Positions 6,814-13,088 of a DNA stretch of 13,761 nucleotides are shown here, piece after piece. This DNA is from Zhengella sp041738295 (GTDB lineage Bacteria; Pseudomonadota; Alphaproteobacteria; Rhizobiales; Rhizobiaceae): contig JBGSQC010000191.1 in assembly GCA_041738295.1 (NCBI GenBank), positions 1 to 13,761 on the forward strand. Direction: 5' to 3'. The position numbers and the translations under genes were made by a program. Positions within the stretch are counted from its first letter, which is position 1, and each line of letters opens with the position of its first letter. Below the pieces are notes generated by a model. The model had not been told where the DNA came from and made no database searches. It saw only the letters and a list, made by a program, of their open reading frames with translations.

Positions 6814-7748
6814 TCCTGTGCTGCGGCGAATCGCTGATCGACATGCTGCCGTGCACGGCAGGCGATGGCGAGGCGATGTTTGCGCCCCATTGCGGCGGCG
6901 CGGTGTTCAACACCGCGATTGCCCTTGGCCGCCTTGGCGCACTGGCAGGCTTCATTTCCGGCATTTCCACCGACATGTTCGGCGTGCAGCTGGCCGAGGC
7001 CCTGACTGCGTCAAAGGTCGATGTCTCCCGCATCATCCGCTCCGGCCGGCCGACCACGCTGGCCTTCGTGCAACTGGTCAACGGCCAGGCGAAATACGCC
7101 TTTTATGACGAAATGACCGCCGGGCGCATGATCACGCCGGACGATATGCCGGACATCGGCGACGATGTGGATGCGCTGTTCTTTGGCGGCATCAGCCTTG
7201 TGGTGGAGCCCGGCGGCCTCGCCTATGAGGCGCTGATGCTGCGCGAGGCTGGCAAGCGCACGCTGATGATCGACCCTAACATCCGCCCCGGATTCATCCG
7301 CGACGAGGCGACCTACCGGGCACGCCTGTCCCGCATGATCGCGGCAGCCACCATCGTGAAATTGTCAGACGAGGACCTGCACTGGCTGGAAGGCCCGGGC
7401 TTTGCCGGCGATCTTGCCCGCGCGATCCTGCAGCGCGGACCGAAGGTCGTGCTCATCACCGGTGGCGCCGAAGGTGCCGGTGCCTGGTTTGGCGGGCACG
7501 AGGTCCATGTCCCGGCCCGCCGTGTCGACGTGGTGGACACGGTGGGAGCAGGCGACACCTTCAATGCGGGCTTCCTGGCAGGGCTTGCCAAGGCTGATGC
7601 CTTGTCCCTGGAGGCGATCTCCGCCATTGATCCGGCCACCATTCGGGCTGCCATGGAACTCGGCGTCCATGCCGCTGCGGTCACCGTGTCGCGGGCGGGG
7701 GCCAACCCTCCCTGGGCATCCGAACTTGCGGCGTCTGATTTGGCGTGA
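6810..7748 (+). CDS. frk: PfkB-family fructokinase
   Basis: This is a 312-residue ribokinase/PfkB-fold sugar kinase, predicted to phosphorylate fructose to fructose-6-phosphate (EC 2.7.1.4). Visible are the N-terminal GGAVFNTAIALGRLG (29-43, PfkB signature 1 region), the central FFGGISL (124-130) and MIDPNIRP (153-160), VLITGG (214-219), and the C-terminal signature DTVGAGDTFNAG (243-254) with catalytic D249. The FFGGISL and DPNIRP segments favour fructokinases over ribokinases, but PfkB substrates are hard to call by eye and 2-keto-3-deoxygluconate kinase is the main alternative. The context, next to frcR and a mutarotase and divergent from a fructose importer, supports fructokinase. The ATG at 6810 overlaps the preceding stop (ATGA), with GGGAG about ten bases upstream. 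It converges with the next gene with only four bases between stops, and I see no terminator there. Confidence 0.85.
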   Translation: MILCCGESLIDMLPCTAGDGEAMFAPHCGGAVFNTAIALGRLGALAGFISGISTDMFGVQLAEALTASKVDVSRIIRSGRPTTLAFVQLVNGQAKYAFYDEMTAGRMITPDDMPDIGDDVDALFFGGISLVVEPGGLAYEALMLREAGKRTLMIDPNIRPGFIRDEATYRARLSRMIAAATIVKLSDEDLHWLEGPGFAGDLARAILQRGPKVVLITGGAEGAGAWFGGHEVHVPARRVDVVDTVGAGDTFNAGFLAGLAKADALSLEAISAIDPATIRAAMELGVHAAAVTVSRAGANPPWASELAASDLA

Positions 7749-7752
7749 ACCG

Positions 7753-8043
7753 TCAGGCGGCCGCGCGCTTGCGGTGCGCCAGCATGTCTGCTGGCAGGAG
7801 CCGGACCCGGCTGCCGCGATTTTCATAGGCACCGCGATCATATTTCGCGCTGGCAATGTCCTGCCAAAGCGGCAGATTCGCGTAGAGGAAAGCCTGCTGG
7901 CGGTCGGTCGCCATCGGCATGTCCATGCGCACAAGCGTCTCGTTGGCCACGATCACGATGACGCGCATGGCGCCGTTCATCATCGAGAAAGCCTGCCCGT
8001 CGAGCACTTCGGTGAAATTGGTGTCGATGCGTTCCAGTTTCAT
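7753..8043 (-). CDS. Hypothetical protein, 96 residues
   Basis: I do not recognise this protein. The ATG at 8043 has AGGG eight bases upstream on the minus strand; an ATG two codons earlier (8049) is too close to that site. The product is soluble, with no signal peptide or membrane segment. A beta-rich first half (IDTNFTEVLDGQAFSMMNGAMRVIVIVANETLVRMDMP) is followed by a polar section with aromatics (LPLWQDIASAKYDRGAYENRG) and a basic tail (HRKRAAA). Codon use is like that of its neighbours, which supports a real gene. It is downstream of hemA in the same direction but beyond the hemA terminator, so it probably has its own promoter. It converges on the fructokinase gene. Confidence 0.7.
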   Translation of the reverse strand: MKLERIDTNFTEVLDGQAFSMMNGAMRVIVIVANETLVRMDMPMATDRQQAFLYANLPLWQDIASAKYDRGAYENRGSRVRLLPADMLAHRKRAAA

Positions 8044-8121
8044 GATCATATCCCTGACTGTCGCCCGCCTTGAATGATCATCCGACCGGAAGTTCACTGC
8101 TTCCTTTCAGGAAACCGCCGC

Positions 8122-8151
8122 ATTTTAACGGTCCGCCCCGTTTTCTGTTCA
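8122..8151 (-). promoter_or_regulatory. Possible promoter for the 96-residue hypothetical gene
   Basis: Minus strand: TGAACA (8151-8146), 18-base spacer, TAAAAT (8127-8122). The -10 box matches five of six consensus bases and the -35 four of six. It would start transcription near 8115, leaving about 70 bases before the ATG. This is a weak prediction. Confidence 0.35.
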
Positions 8152-8182
8152 CCACAAGGTTTTTCAACAGCTTGCAGAAACA

Positions 8183-8209
8183 AAAAGAGCGCCTCTCGGG
8201 CGCTCTTTT
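8183..8209 (-). terminator. Rho-independent terminator downstream of hemA
   Basis: Perfect 11-bp arms AAAAGAGCGCC (8183-8193) and GGCGCTCTTTT (8199-8209) surround a five-base loop. Read on the minus strand the stem ends in a U-run, about 25 bases after the hemA stop. The T-run on the plus side would also let it act in the other direction. Confidence 0.88.
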
Positions 8210-8233
8210 CAGCATTTTTCGATGTGAGCCGGG

Positions 8234-9448
8234 TCAGGCGACGGCGCGGGCCAGCGCGCACTGGCTCCACAGGTCAGACAGCGCACCGGCCAGATGGGCA
8301 ATGTCGGCATCCGAATGATAGGGCGACGGCGTGATGCGCAGGCGCTCGGTGCCCTTGGGCACGGTCGGATAATTGATCGGCTGGACATAGACGCCATAAT
8401 TGTCGAGCAGGATGTCCGACAGCCATTTGCACTTGACCGGATCCTTCACCATCACCGGGATGATGTGGCTCGGGTTCATCATGTGCGGAATGCCGCGCGC
8501 ATCCAGCGTGGCGCGAACCTTGGCAACGCGCTCCTGATGCCGGGCACGCTCGAACTGGCTGGCCTTCAGATGGCGGATCGAAGCGGCAGCACCGGCAGCG
8601 AGCGCAGGCGGCAGGGCAGTGGTGAAGATGAAGCCCGAGGCAAAGGACCGCACGAAATCGACCATTGCCGCAGAGCCGGAAATGTAGCCGCCAATCACGC
8701 CGAAGGCCTTGCCGATCGTGCCTTCGATGACCGTGATGCGGTCCATCAGGCCTTCGCGCTCGGCAATGCCACCGCCGCGCGGACCATAGAGGCCGACCGC
8801 ATGAACCTCGTCGAGATAGGTCATGGCACCGAATTCGTCAGCCAGATCGCAGATTTCCTTCATCGGCGAAATGTCGCCGTCCATGGAATAGACGCTCTCG
8901 AAGGCGATCATCTTGGGCGCCTTGGGATCGGCGGCCTCCAGCTTGGCGCGAAGGTCCTTCACGTCATTGTGCTTCCAGATCACCTTGTCGCAACGCGAGT
9001 GACGGATGCCTTCGATCATCGAGGCATGGTTCTTCTCGTCGGTGAAGCAGATGATGCCGGGGATCCGGGCCAGCAGCGTGCCGAGCGCAGCCCAGTTGGA
9101 CACATAGCCCGACGTGAACAGAAGCGCGGCTTCCTTGCCGTGAAGATCCGCCAGTTCATTTTCCAGCAGCACGTGGAAATGGTTCGTACCGGAAATATTG
9201 CGCGTGCCGCCGGCGCCTGCGCCGCAGCGGTCGATCGCATCCTTCATCGCATGGACGACGGCGGGATGCTGGCCCATGCCGAGATAATCGTTTGAGCACC
9301 AGACGGTAACATCGCGCGTCTCGCCATTCTGGTGGCGGACAGCGCGCGGGAACGAGCCGGATTGGCGCTCCAGGTCAGCAAAAACGCGGTAATTGCCTTC
9401 CTTTTTCAGGTCAGCCAACCGCTCCTGGAAATGCGTTTCAAAGTCCAT
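8234..9448 (-). CDS. hemA: 5-Aminolevulinate synthase
   Basis: This is a 404-residue pyridoxal-phosphate enzyme that condenses glycine and succinyl-CoA to 5-aminolevulinate (EC 2.3.1.37), the first committed step of haem synthesis in alphaproteobacteria (the C4, or Shemin, route). Typical segments are CSNDYLGMGQHP (51-62), GAGAGGTRNISGTNHFH (76-92), DEVHAVGLYGPRGGG (213-227, with the aspartate that pairs with the cofactor nitrogen) and IEGTIGKAFG (241-250), where K247 forms the Schiff base. RITPSPYH lies near the end. Length fits rhizobial HemA. The ATG at 9448 has GGGAG eight bases upstream. The gene is monocistronic by appearance: terminator after the stop, divergent from urtA. The short N-terminus and T-I-G before the lysine are within family variation. 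Confidence 0.97.
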   Translation of the reverse strand: MDFETHFQERLADLKKEGNYRVFADLERQSGSFPRAVRHQNGETRDVTVWCSNDYLGMGQHPAVVHAMKDAIDRCGAGAGGTRNISGTNHFHVLLENELADLHGKEAALLFTSGYVSNWAALGTLLARIPGIICFTDEKNHASMIEGIRHSRCDKVIWKHNDVKDLRAKLEAADPKAPKMIAFESVYSMDGDISPMKEICDLADEFGAMTYLDEVHAVGLYGPRGGGIAEREGLMDRITVIEGTIGKAFGVIGGYISGSAAMVDFVRSFASGFIFTTALPPALAAGAAASIRHLKASQFERARHQERVAKVRATLDARGIPHMMNPSHIIPVMVKDPVKCKWLSDILLDNYGVYVQPINYPTVPKGTERLRITPSPYHSDADIAHLAGALSDLWSQCALARAVA

Positions 9449-9467
9449 CCCGTTTTCTCCCGCCGTC

Positions 9468-9495
9468 ACATGCAGTCGTTTGCATGTTTATTATC
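9468..9495 (-). promoter_or_regulatory. hemA -10 candidate with adjoining ACATGCA dyad
   Basis: On the minus strand GATAAT (9495-9490) is a good -10 element, followed by a perfect dyad ACATGCA-N6-TGCATGT (9487-9468) that would cover the start of transcription and first leader bases. No convincing -35 lies 16-18 bases upstream, so activator dependence is possible. A second dyad AAAAGT-CAC-ACTTTT (9522-9536) lies just beyond the -35 position. Confidence 0.4.
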
Positions 9496-9723
9496 GTACC
9501 CGGTGAGGTTTGGCCAGTGCGAAAAGTCACACTTTTGGCAAAGCCTTCGGTTGGGGCCGCCCGTCAAGCCCGGCACATCATGGCCGATATGGCATCCGGA
9601 GCCAACCCCGCTTGGCTGCTACTATTTGTCATCGTTCTAAAGACAGTCCTTGAGCGAGATCAAGTGGCGGCAAAAAGCTGCCTCCGGGAAATGTCTTTTT
9701 CTGCACGAACCCACATCAGATGA

Positions 9724-9751
9724 GCGCCTCCCGCTGGCGGGCGGGAGGCGC
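9724..9751. repeat. Perfect 11-bp GC-rich hairpin
   Basis: GCGCCTCCCGC (9724-9734) and GCGGGAGGCGC (9741-9751) surround a six-base loop. Neither side has a U-run and no gene end is nearby, so it is not an ordinary terminator for a known gene. It could be the 3' end of an unrecognised transcript or a REP-like element. Confidence 0.6.
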
Positions 9752-9875
9752 AAGGCCGTTCGTTGGTGCAAACAACCTGCCGCTAGAATGCAGCGCCGCA
9801 TGATAGCCGCGCCGGATTGCCAATCCAAGCCATGATGCATGCAGATGCCGCAAGCATGCCCATTTCCGCGCCATC

Positions 9876-9890
9876 TGCATCCTGGATGCA
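9876..9890. promoter_or_regulatory. Palindrome TGCATCC-T-GGATGCA
   Basis: Perfect seven-base arms flank a single central base, about 115 bp upstream of the urtA -24 box. It is a candidate activator or repressor site. The spacing is two bases shorter than the TGCAC-N7-GTGCA form of the NtrC site. Confidence 0.4.
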
Positions 9891-9895
9891 AAAAG

Positions 9896-9922
9896 AATAG
9901 GCAACATGCAGGATTGCCTATT
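9896..9922. promoter_or_regulatory. Inverted repeat AATAGGCAA-N9-TTGCCTATT
   Basis: Perfect nine-base arms (9896-9904 and 9914-9922) surround a nine-base centre that itself contains CATGCA. It lies about 80 bp upstream of the urtA -24 box, a distance suited to an enhancer-binding protein or another regulator. The binding protein is unknown. Confidence 0.45.
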
Positions 9923-10004
9923 TGTTCGGCGCTCAGGGTCTTTTTGCGGTGCAACAAATTGGAATCCAAGCGCATTCCGCCTCGCGGGCTGTTGTCGCCG
10001 AAAC

Positions 10005-10020
10005 TGGCACGGCAGTTGCT
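10005..10020 (+). promoter_or_regulatory. Sigma-54 (-24/-12) promoter of urtABC
   Basis: TGGCACG-GCAG-TTGCT is an exact match to the RpoN consensus TGGCACG-N4-TTGCW, with GG at 10006-10007 and GC at 10018-10019. The start of transcription is expected near 10031, about 29 bases before the urtA ATG. It implies NtrC-type activation of urea uptake under nitrogen limitation. Confidence 0.88.
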
Positions 10021-10059
10021 AATCCCTTTGCGGTGCAAACAAACCTGTCGGAGTTTTCC

Positions 10060-11349
10060 ATGACCGCATTGAAGAAGACCACGCTTGCCGGCCTCGCCGC
10101 GATGCTCGCTGCCTCCACCCTGTCGTTCTCGGCCCATGCCGAGGACACCATCAAGGTCGGCATCCTGCATTCGCTTTCCGGAACGATGGCGATTTCCGAA
10201 ACCACGCTGAAGGACGCCATGCTGATGCTCATTGACGAGCAGAACAAGAAGGGCGGACTTTTGGGCAAGAAGCTGGAAGCCGTTGTGGTTGACCCGGCTT
10301 CCGACTGGCCGCTGTTTGCCGAAAAGGCGCGTGAACTCGTCGCCAAGGACAAGGTTTCCGCCGTGTTCGGTTGCTGGACCTCGGTGTCGCGCAAGTCCGT
10401 GCTGCCGGTCTTCAAGGAGCTGAACAGCATCCTGTTCTACCCCGTCCAGTACGAGGGCGAGGAAAGCGAGCGCAACGTGTTCTACACCGGCGCCGCCCCG
10501 AACCAGCAGGCCATCCCGGCTGTCGACTATATGGAAAAGGAAGAAGGCGTGGAGCGTTGGGTGCTGGCGGGCACCGACTACGTCTATCCGCGCACGACCA
10601 ACAAGATCCTCGAGGCCTATCTTCTGGCCAAGGGCGTGAAGCCCGAAGACATCATGGTCAACTACACGCCGTTCGGTCATTCCGATTGGCAGACCATTGT
10701 CGCCGACATCAAGAAGTTCGGCTCGGCCGGCAAGAAGACCGCTGTCGTCTCGACCATCAATGGTGATGCCAACGTTCCCTTCTACAAGGAACTGGGCAAT
10801 GCCGGCATCAAGGCCGAAGACATCCCGGTCGTCGCCTTCTCGGTCGGCGAAGAGGAACTGGCCGGTCTCGACACCACTCCGCTGGTCGGCCATCTGGCTG
10901 CCTGGAATTATTTCCAATCCGCAGATGCTCCGGCCAATGCCGAGTTCATCAAGACCTGGAAAGCCTACACCAAGAACGACAAGCGCGTGACCAACGACCC
11001 GATGGAAGCCCACTACATCGGCTTCAACATGTGGATCAAGGCCGTCGAAAAGGCCGGTACCATTGATCCGGACAAGGTGATCGACGCGCTGCCGGGCATC
11101 GAGGCCCCGAACCTTTCGGGCGGAATGTCCAAGATGCTCGCCAACCACCACATCACCAAGCCGGTGCTCGTGGGCGAAATCCAGGCCGACGGCCAGTTCG
11201 AGACCGTCTGGAAGACCGAAGGCCTCGTGCCGGGCGATGCCTGGACCGACTTCCTGCCGGAATCCAAGGTGCTCGAAGCCGATTGGGTTGATTTGAAGTG
11301 CGGCAACTACAACACCGAGACCAAGACCTGCCTCGGCGACGCCAAGTGA
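10060..11349 (+). CDS. urtA: Urea ABC transporter substrate-binding protein UrtA
   Basis: This is the periplasmic urea-binding protein of the UrtABCDE importer, in the branched-chain amino-acid binding-protein class (Peripla_BP_5). Its 429 residues match the usual length. The signal peptide (MTALKKTTLAG to SFSAHA) is probably cleaved before ED at residue 28. Family segments include VGILHSLSGTMAISETTLKDA, FGCWTSVSRKSVLPVFKE, LFYPVQYEGEESERNVFYTGAAPNQQ (here quoted in part), DYVYPRTTN and NYFQS, and a C-terminal CGNYNTETKTCLGD with two cysteines. The ATG at 10060 has GGAG six bases upstream. Earlier in-frame starts would include promoter DNA. It is preceded by a consensus sigma-54 promoter and followed by a strong stem-loop before urtB. 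Confidence 0.96.
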   Translation: MTALKKTTLAGLAAMLAASTLSFSAHAEDTIKVGILHSLSGTMAISETTLKDAMLMLIDEQNKKGGLLGKKLEAVVVDPASDWPLFAEKARELVAKDKVSAVFGCWTSVSRKSVLPVFKELNSILFYPVQYEGEESERNVFYTGAAPNQQAIPAVDYMEKEEGVERWVLAGTDYVYPRTTNKILEAYLLAKGVKPEDIMVNYTPFGHSDWQTIVADIKKFGSAGKKTAVVSTINGDANVPFYKELGNAGIKAEDIPVVAFSVGEEELAGLDTTPLVGHLAAWNYFQSADAPANAEFIKTWKAYTKNDKRVTNDPMEAHYIGFNMWIKAVEKAGTIDPDKVIDALPGIEAPNLSGGMSKMLANHHITKPVLVGEIQADGQFETVWKTEGLVPGDAWTDFLPESKVLEADWVDLKCGNYNTETKTCLGDAK

Positions 11350-11373
11350 TTGAGGCCTCCCAAGCCTGATCGG

Positions 11374-11403
11374 GAAGGGGGCGGCACCCGCGCCGCCCCC
11401 TTC
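11374..11403 (+). terminator. Stem-loop between urtA and urtB
   Basis: Perfect 12-bp arms GAAGGGGGCGGC (11374-11385) and GCCGCCCCCTTC (11392-11403) surround a six-base loop. Only a short TT follows, so termination is probably partial. It lies 24 bases after the urtA stop and would favour high UrtA relative to the membrane proteins. Confidence 0.7.
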
Positions 11404-11465
11404 GTTCCCGGAGCCCCTGTTTCGGCCCAAGGCCGGAATTGCCGACCCCGAAAGTCCAAGCGCCC

Positions 11466-13088
11466 ATGAACCTCCTGATCCGCTTCCTTCTCCTGCTTGT
11501 CGTCCTCATCGGTGCCGGCCGGTCCGCCCATGCGCAGGCCGATGATGCCGCCCTGCGCGCCCTCGTCGGCAGCTTTGCCACCGCAACGAATTTCAACGAG
11601 ATCGGCAAGGTCGTGGATGATCTGGTCGCGCTGGGTGATCCGCGCGCAGCCCTCTCGCTCAATGCCCTTTCCGAGGGCGAACTGGTGGTGCGCAGCGCCG
11701 ACAAGGCGCTCTTCATCGTACGTGGTACGGCTGATCCTGCCACTCTTCTCGATCCGGTGAGCGGCGAGGCGGCAGGCGAAGCCCCGCAGGCCGCTCTCAC
11801 CAAGGTCAAGATCAAGAATTCGCTGCGCCGCGACATCCGTGATGCTGTCGGTGCGCTGACCCTGTCAGCGCCTGATGCCACAGTGCGCGCTGCCGCAGTT
11901 CGAACGCTTGTCGCCAATCCTGATCCCTCCATGCTGGACAGCATCGAGGCTGCGCTTGCCAAGGAAAGCGATGCCGCCATCAAGATCTTGCTGGAAACCG
12001 CGCGCGCCGCCGCCATCCTGCGCTCCGACCGTGACGAAACCGCCAAGGCCGAAGCCGTCGATGCCATTGCCGCCATCGGCTCGCGCGATGCCATGGGCCT
12101 GCTCACCCAGTTTGCTGCCACCGCCGAGGGCGACCTCAAGGCGCGCGCCGACAAGGCCGTCACCCGCATCGAGGACCGCCTCGCGCTGTGGAACCTCGCC
12201 CAGAACGGGCTTTACGGCCTGTCGCTCGGTTCCGTGTTGCTGCTGGCGGCTATCGGCCTTGCCATCACCTTCGGCGTCATGGGCGTCATCAACATGGCCC
12301 ATGGCGAACTGGTGATGATCGGCGCCTACACCACTTTCATGGTGCAGGAGGTGATCCGCGCCTCCGCGCCCTGGCTGATCGACTGGTCGCTGCTGATCGC
12401 CCTGCCGCTTGCCTTCCTCGTGTCAGGCGCTGTCGGCCTCGTCATGGAGCGCGGCATCATCCGCGTCCGCTATGGCCGCCCGCTGGAAACCCTGCTTGCC
12501 ACCTGGGGTGTGTCGCTCATCCTGCAGCAGGCAGTGCGCACCATTTTCGGCCCGACCAACCGCGAAGTGTCCAACCCGGCCTTCATGTCGGGCGCGGTGC
12601 AGCTGGGCGACATTTCCATCACCTGGAATCGGCTCTACATCATCTTCTTTGCGCTGGCCGTCTTTGCCGTGCTGCTCTGGGCGATCAACCGCACATCACT
12701 TGGCCTCAAGATGCGCGCTGTCACCCAGAACCGCCGCATGGCGTCCGCCATGGGTATCCGCACGCCCTGGGTCGACGCCATGACCTTTGCGCTCGGTTCC
12801 GGCGTGGCGGGGCTTGCCGGTGTTGCCCTTTCGCAGATCGACAATGTCTCGCCCAATCTCGGCCAGGGCTACATCATCGACAGCTTCATGGTGGTGGTCT
12901 TCGGCGGCGTCGGCAATCTCTGGGGCACGCTGGTCGGCGCGATGTCGCTCGGCATCGTCAACAAGTTCCTTGAACCCTATGCCGGTGCCGTGCTCGGCAA
13001 GATCCTCGTGCTGGTCTTCATCATCATCTTCATCCAGAAGCGTCCGCGCGGCCTCTTCGCCCTCAAGGGAAGGTCGGTGGAAGCATGA
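11466..13088 (+). CDS. urtB: Urea ABC transporter permease UrtB (long form)
   Basis: This is the first permease subunit of the urea importer, 540 residues. It begins with a signal sequence or membrane anchor (MNLLIRFLLLLVVLIGAGRSAHAQ, quoted in part), then an Ala-rich helical region of about 220 residues with HEAT-like repeats, presumably periplasmic. The membrane domain starts near residue 248 (LYGLSLGSVLLLAAIGLAITFG) and belongs to the LivH-like branched-chain permeases, with GVINMAHGEL (273-282) and VVVFGGVGNLWGTLVGA (476-492) as hallmarks. Cyanobacterial UrtB lacks such a long N-terminal part, whereas proteobacterial members of about 530-540 residues commonly have it. The ATG at 11466 has no strong ribosome site, and a TTG at 11439 is in frame, but the signal sequence fits the ATG. 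The stop overlaps urtC as ATGA. Confidence 0.93.
   Translation: MNLLIRFLLLLVVLIGAGRSAHAQADDAALRALVGSFATATNFNEIGKVVDDLVALGDPRAALSLNALSEGELVVRSADKALFIVRGTADPATLLDPVSGEAAGEAPQAALTKVKIKNSLRRDIRDAVGALTLSAPDATVRAAAVRTLVANPDPSMLDSIEAALAKESDAAIKILLETARAAAILRSDRDETAKAEAVDAIAAIGSRDAMGLLTQFAATAEGDLKARADKAVTRIEDRLALWNLAQNGLYGLSLGSVLLLAAIGLAITFGVMGVINMAHGELVMIGAYTTFMVQEVIRASAPWLIDWSLLIALPLAFLVSGAVGLVMERGIIRVRYGRPLETLLATWGVSLILQQAVRTIFGPTNREVSNPAFMSGAVQLGDISITWNRLYIIFFALAVFAVLLWAINRTSLGLKMRAVTQNRRMASAMGIRTPWVDAMTFALGSGVAGLAGVALSQIDNVSPNLGQGYIIDSFMVVVFGGVGNLWGTLVGAMSLGIVNKFLEPYAGAVLGKILVLVFIIIFIQKRPRGLFALKGRSVEA

Larger units (their letters stand above)
9765..10047. repeat. GGTGCAA direct repeats upstream of urtA
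   Basis: Three copies of GGTGCAA occur in the same orientation. Those at 9943-9954 and 10027-10038 share the 12-mer TTTGCGGTGCAA exactly, 84 bp apart (eight helical turns). Those at 9765 and 10032 share GGTGCAAACAA followed by CCTG, offset by one base. GGTGCA is one half of the NtrC dyad, but the matching other half is not present at the usual spacing. Confidence 0.5.
9449..10059. other. 611-bp hemA-urtA divergent control region
   Basis: No protein-coding gene is supported here. The left end holds the hemA leader, a candidate -10 and two short dyads. About 9540-9720 has no recognised element; a reading frame ending at 9723 lacks a ribosome site and family resemblance. From 9724 on come a perfect hairpin, GGTGCAA repeats, a cluster of TGCA-containing palindromes (9835-9922) and the sigma-54 promoter of urtA. 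Composition from 9835 is visibly more AT-rich than the flanking genes, as expected for regulatory DNA. Confidence 0.6.

Noticed and set aside
8294..9295. 333-codon plus-strand reading frame opposite hemA
   Set aside because: This is a complement-strand artefact of hemA in GC-rich DNA with no recognisable motif.
9484..9723. Small plus-strand reading frame ending just before the 9724-9751 hairpin
   Set aside because: The stop-then-hairpin layout is tempting, but the start lies in the hemA control region, there is no ribosome site, rare codons (CTA, AGA) are frequent and no family is recognised. An RNA gene remains possible.
9876..9890. TGCATCCTGGATGCA as an NtrC site
   Set aside because: The NtrC dyad as I know it is TGCAC-N7-GTGCA. 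Here the arms read TGCAT/ATGCA with only five bases between, so I list it as a palindrome of unknown binder.
9637..11430. 597-codon minus-strand reading frame covering urtA and upstream DNA
   Set aside because: The frame is open opposite urtA because of codon bias. It has no start context or family resemblance, while urtA is certain.
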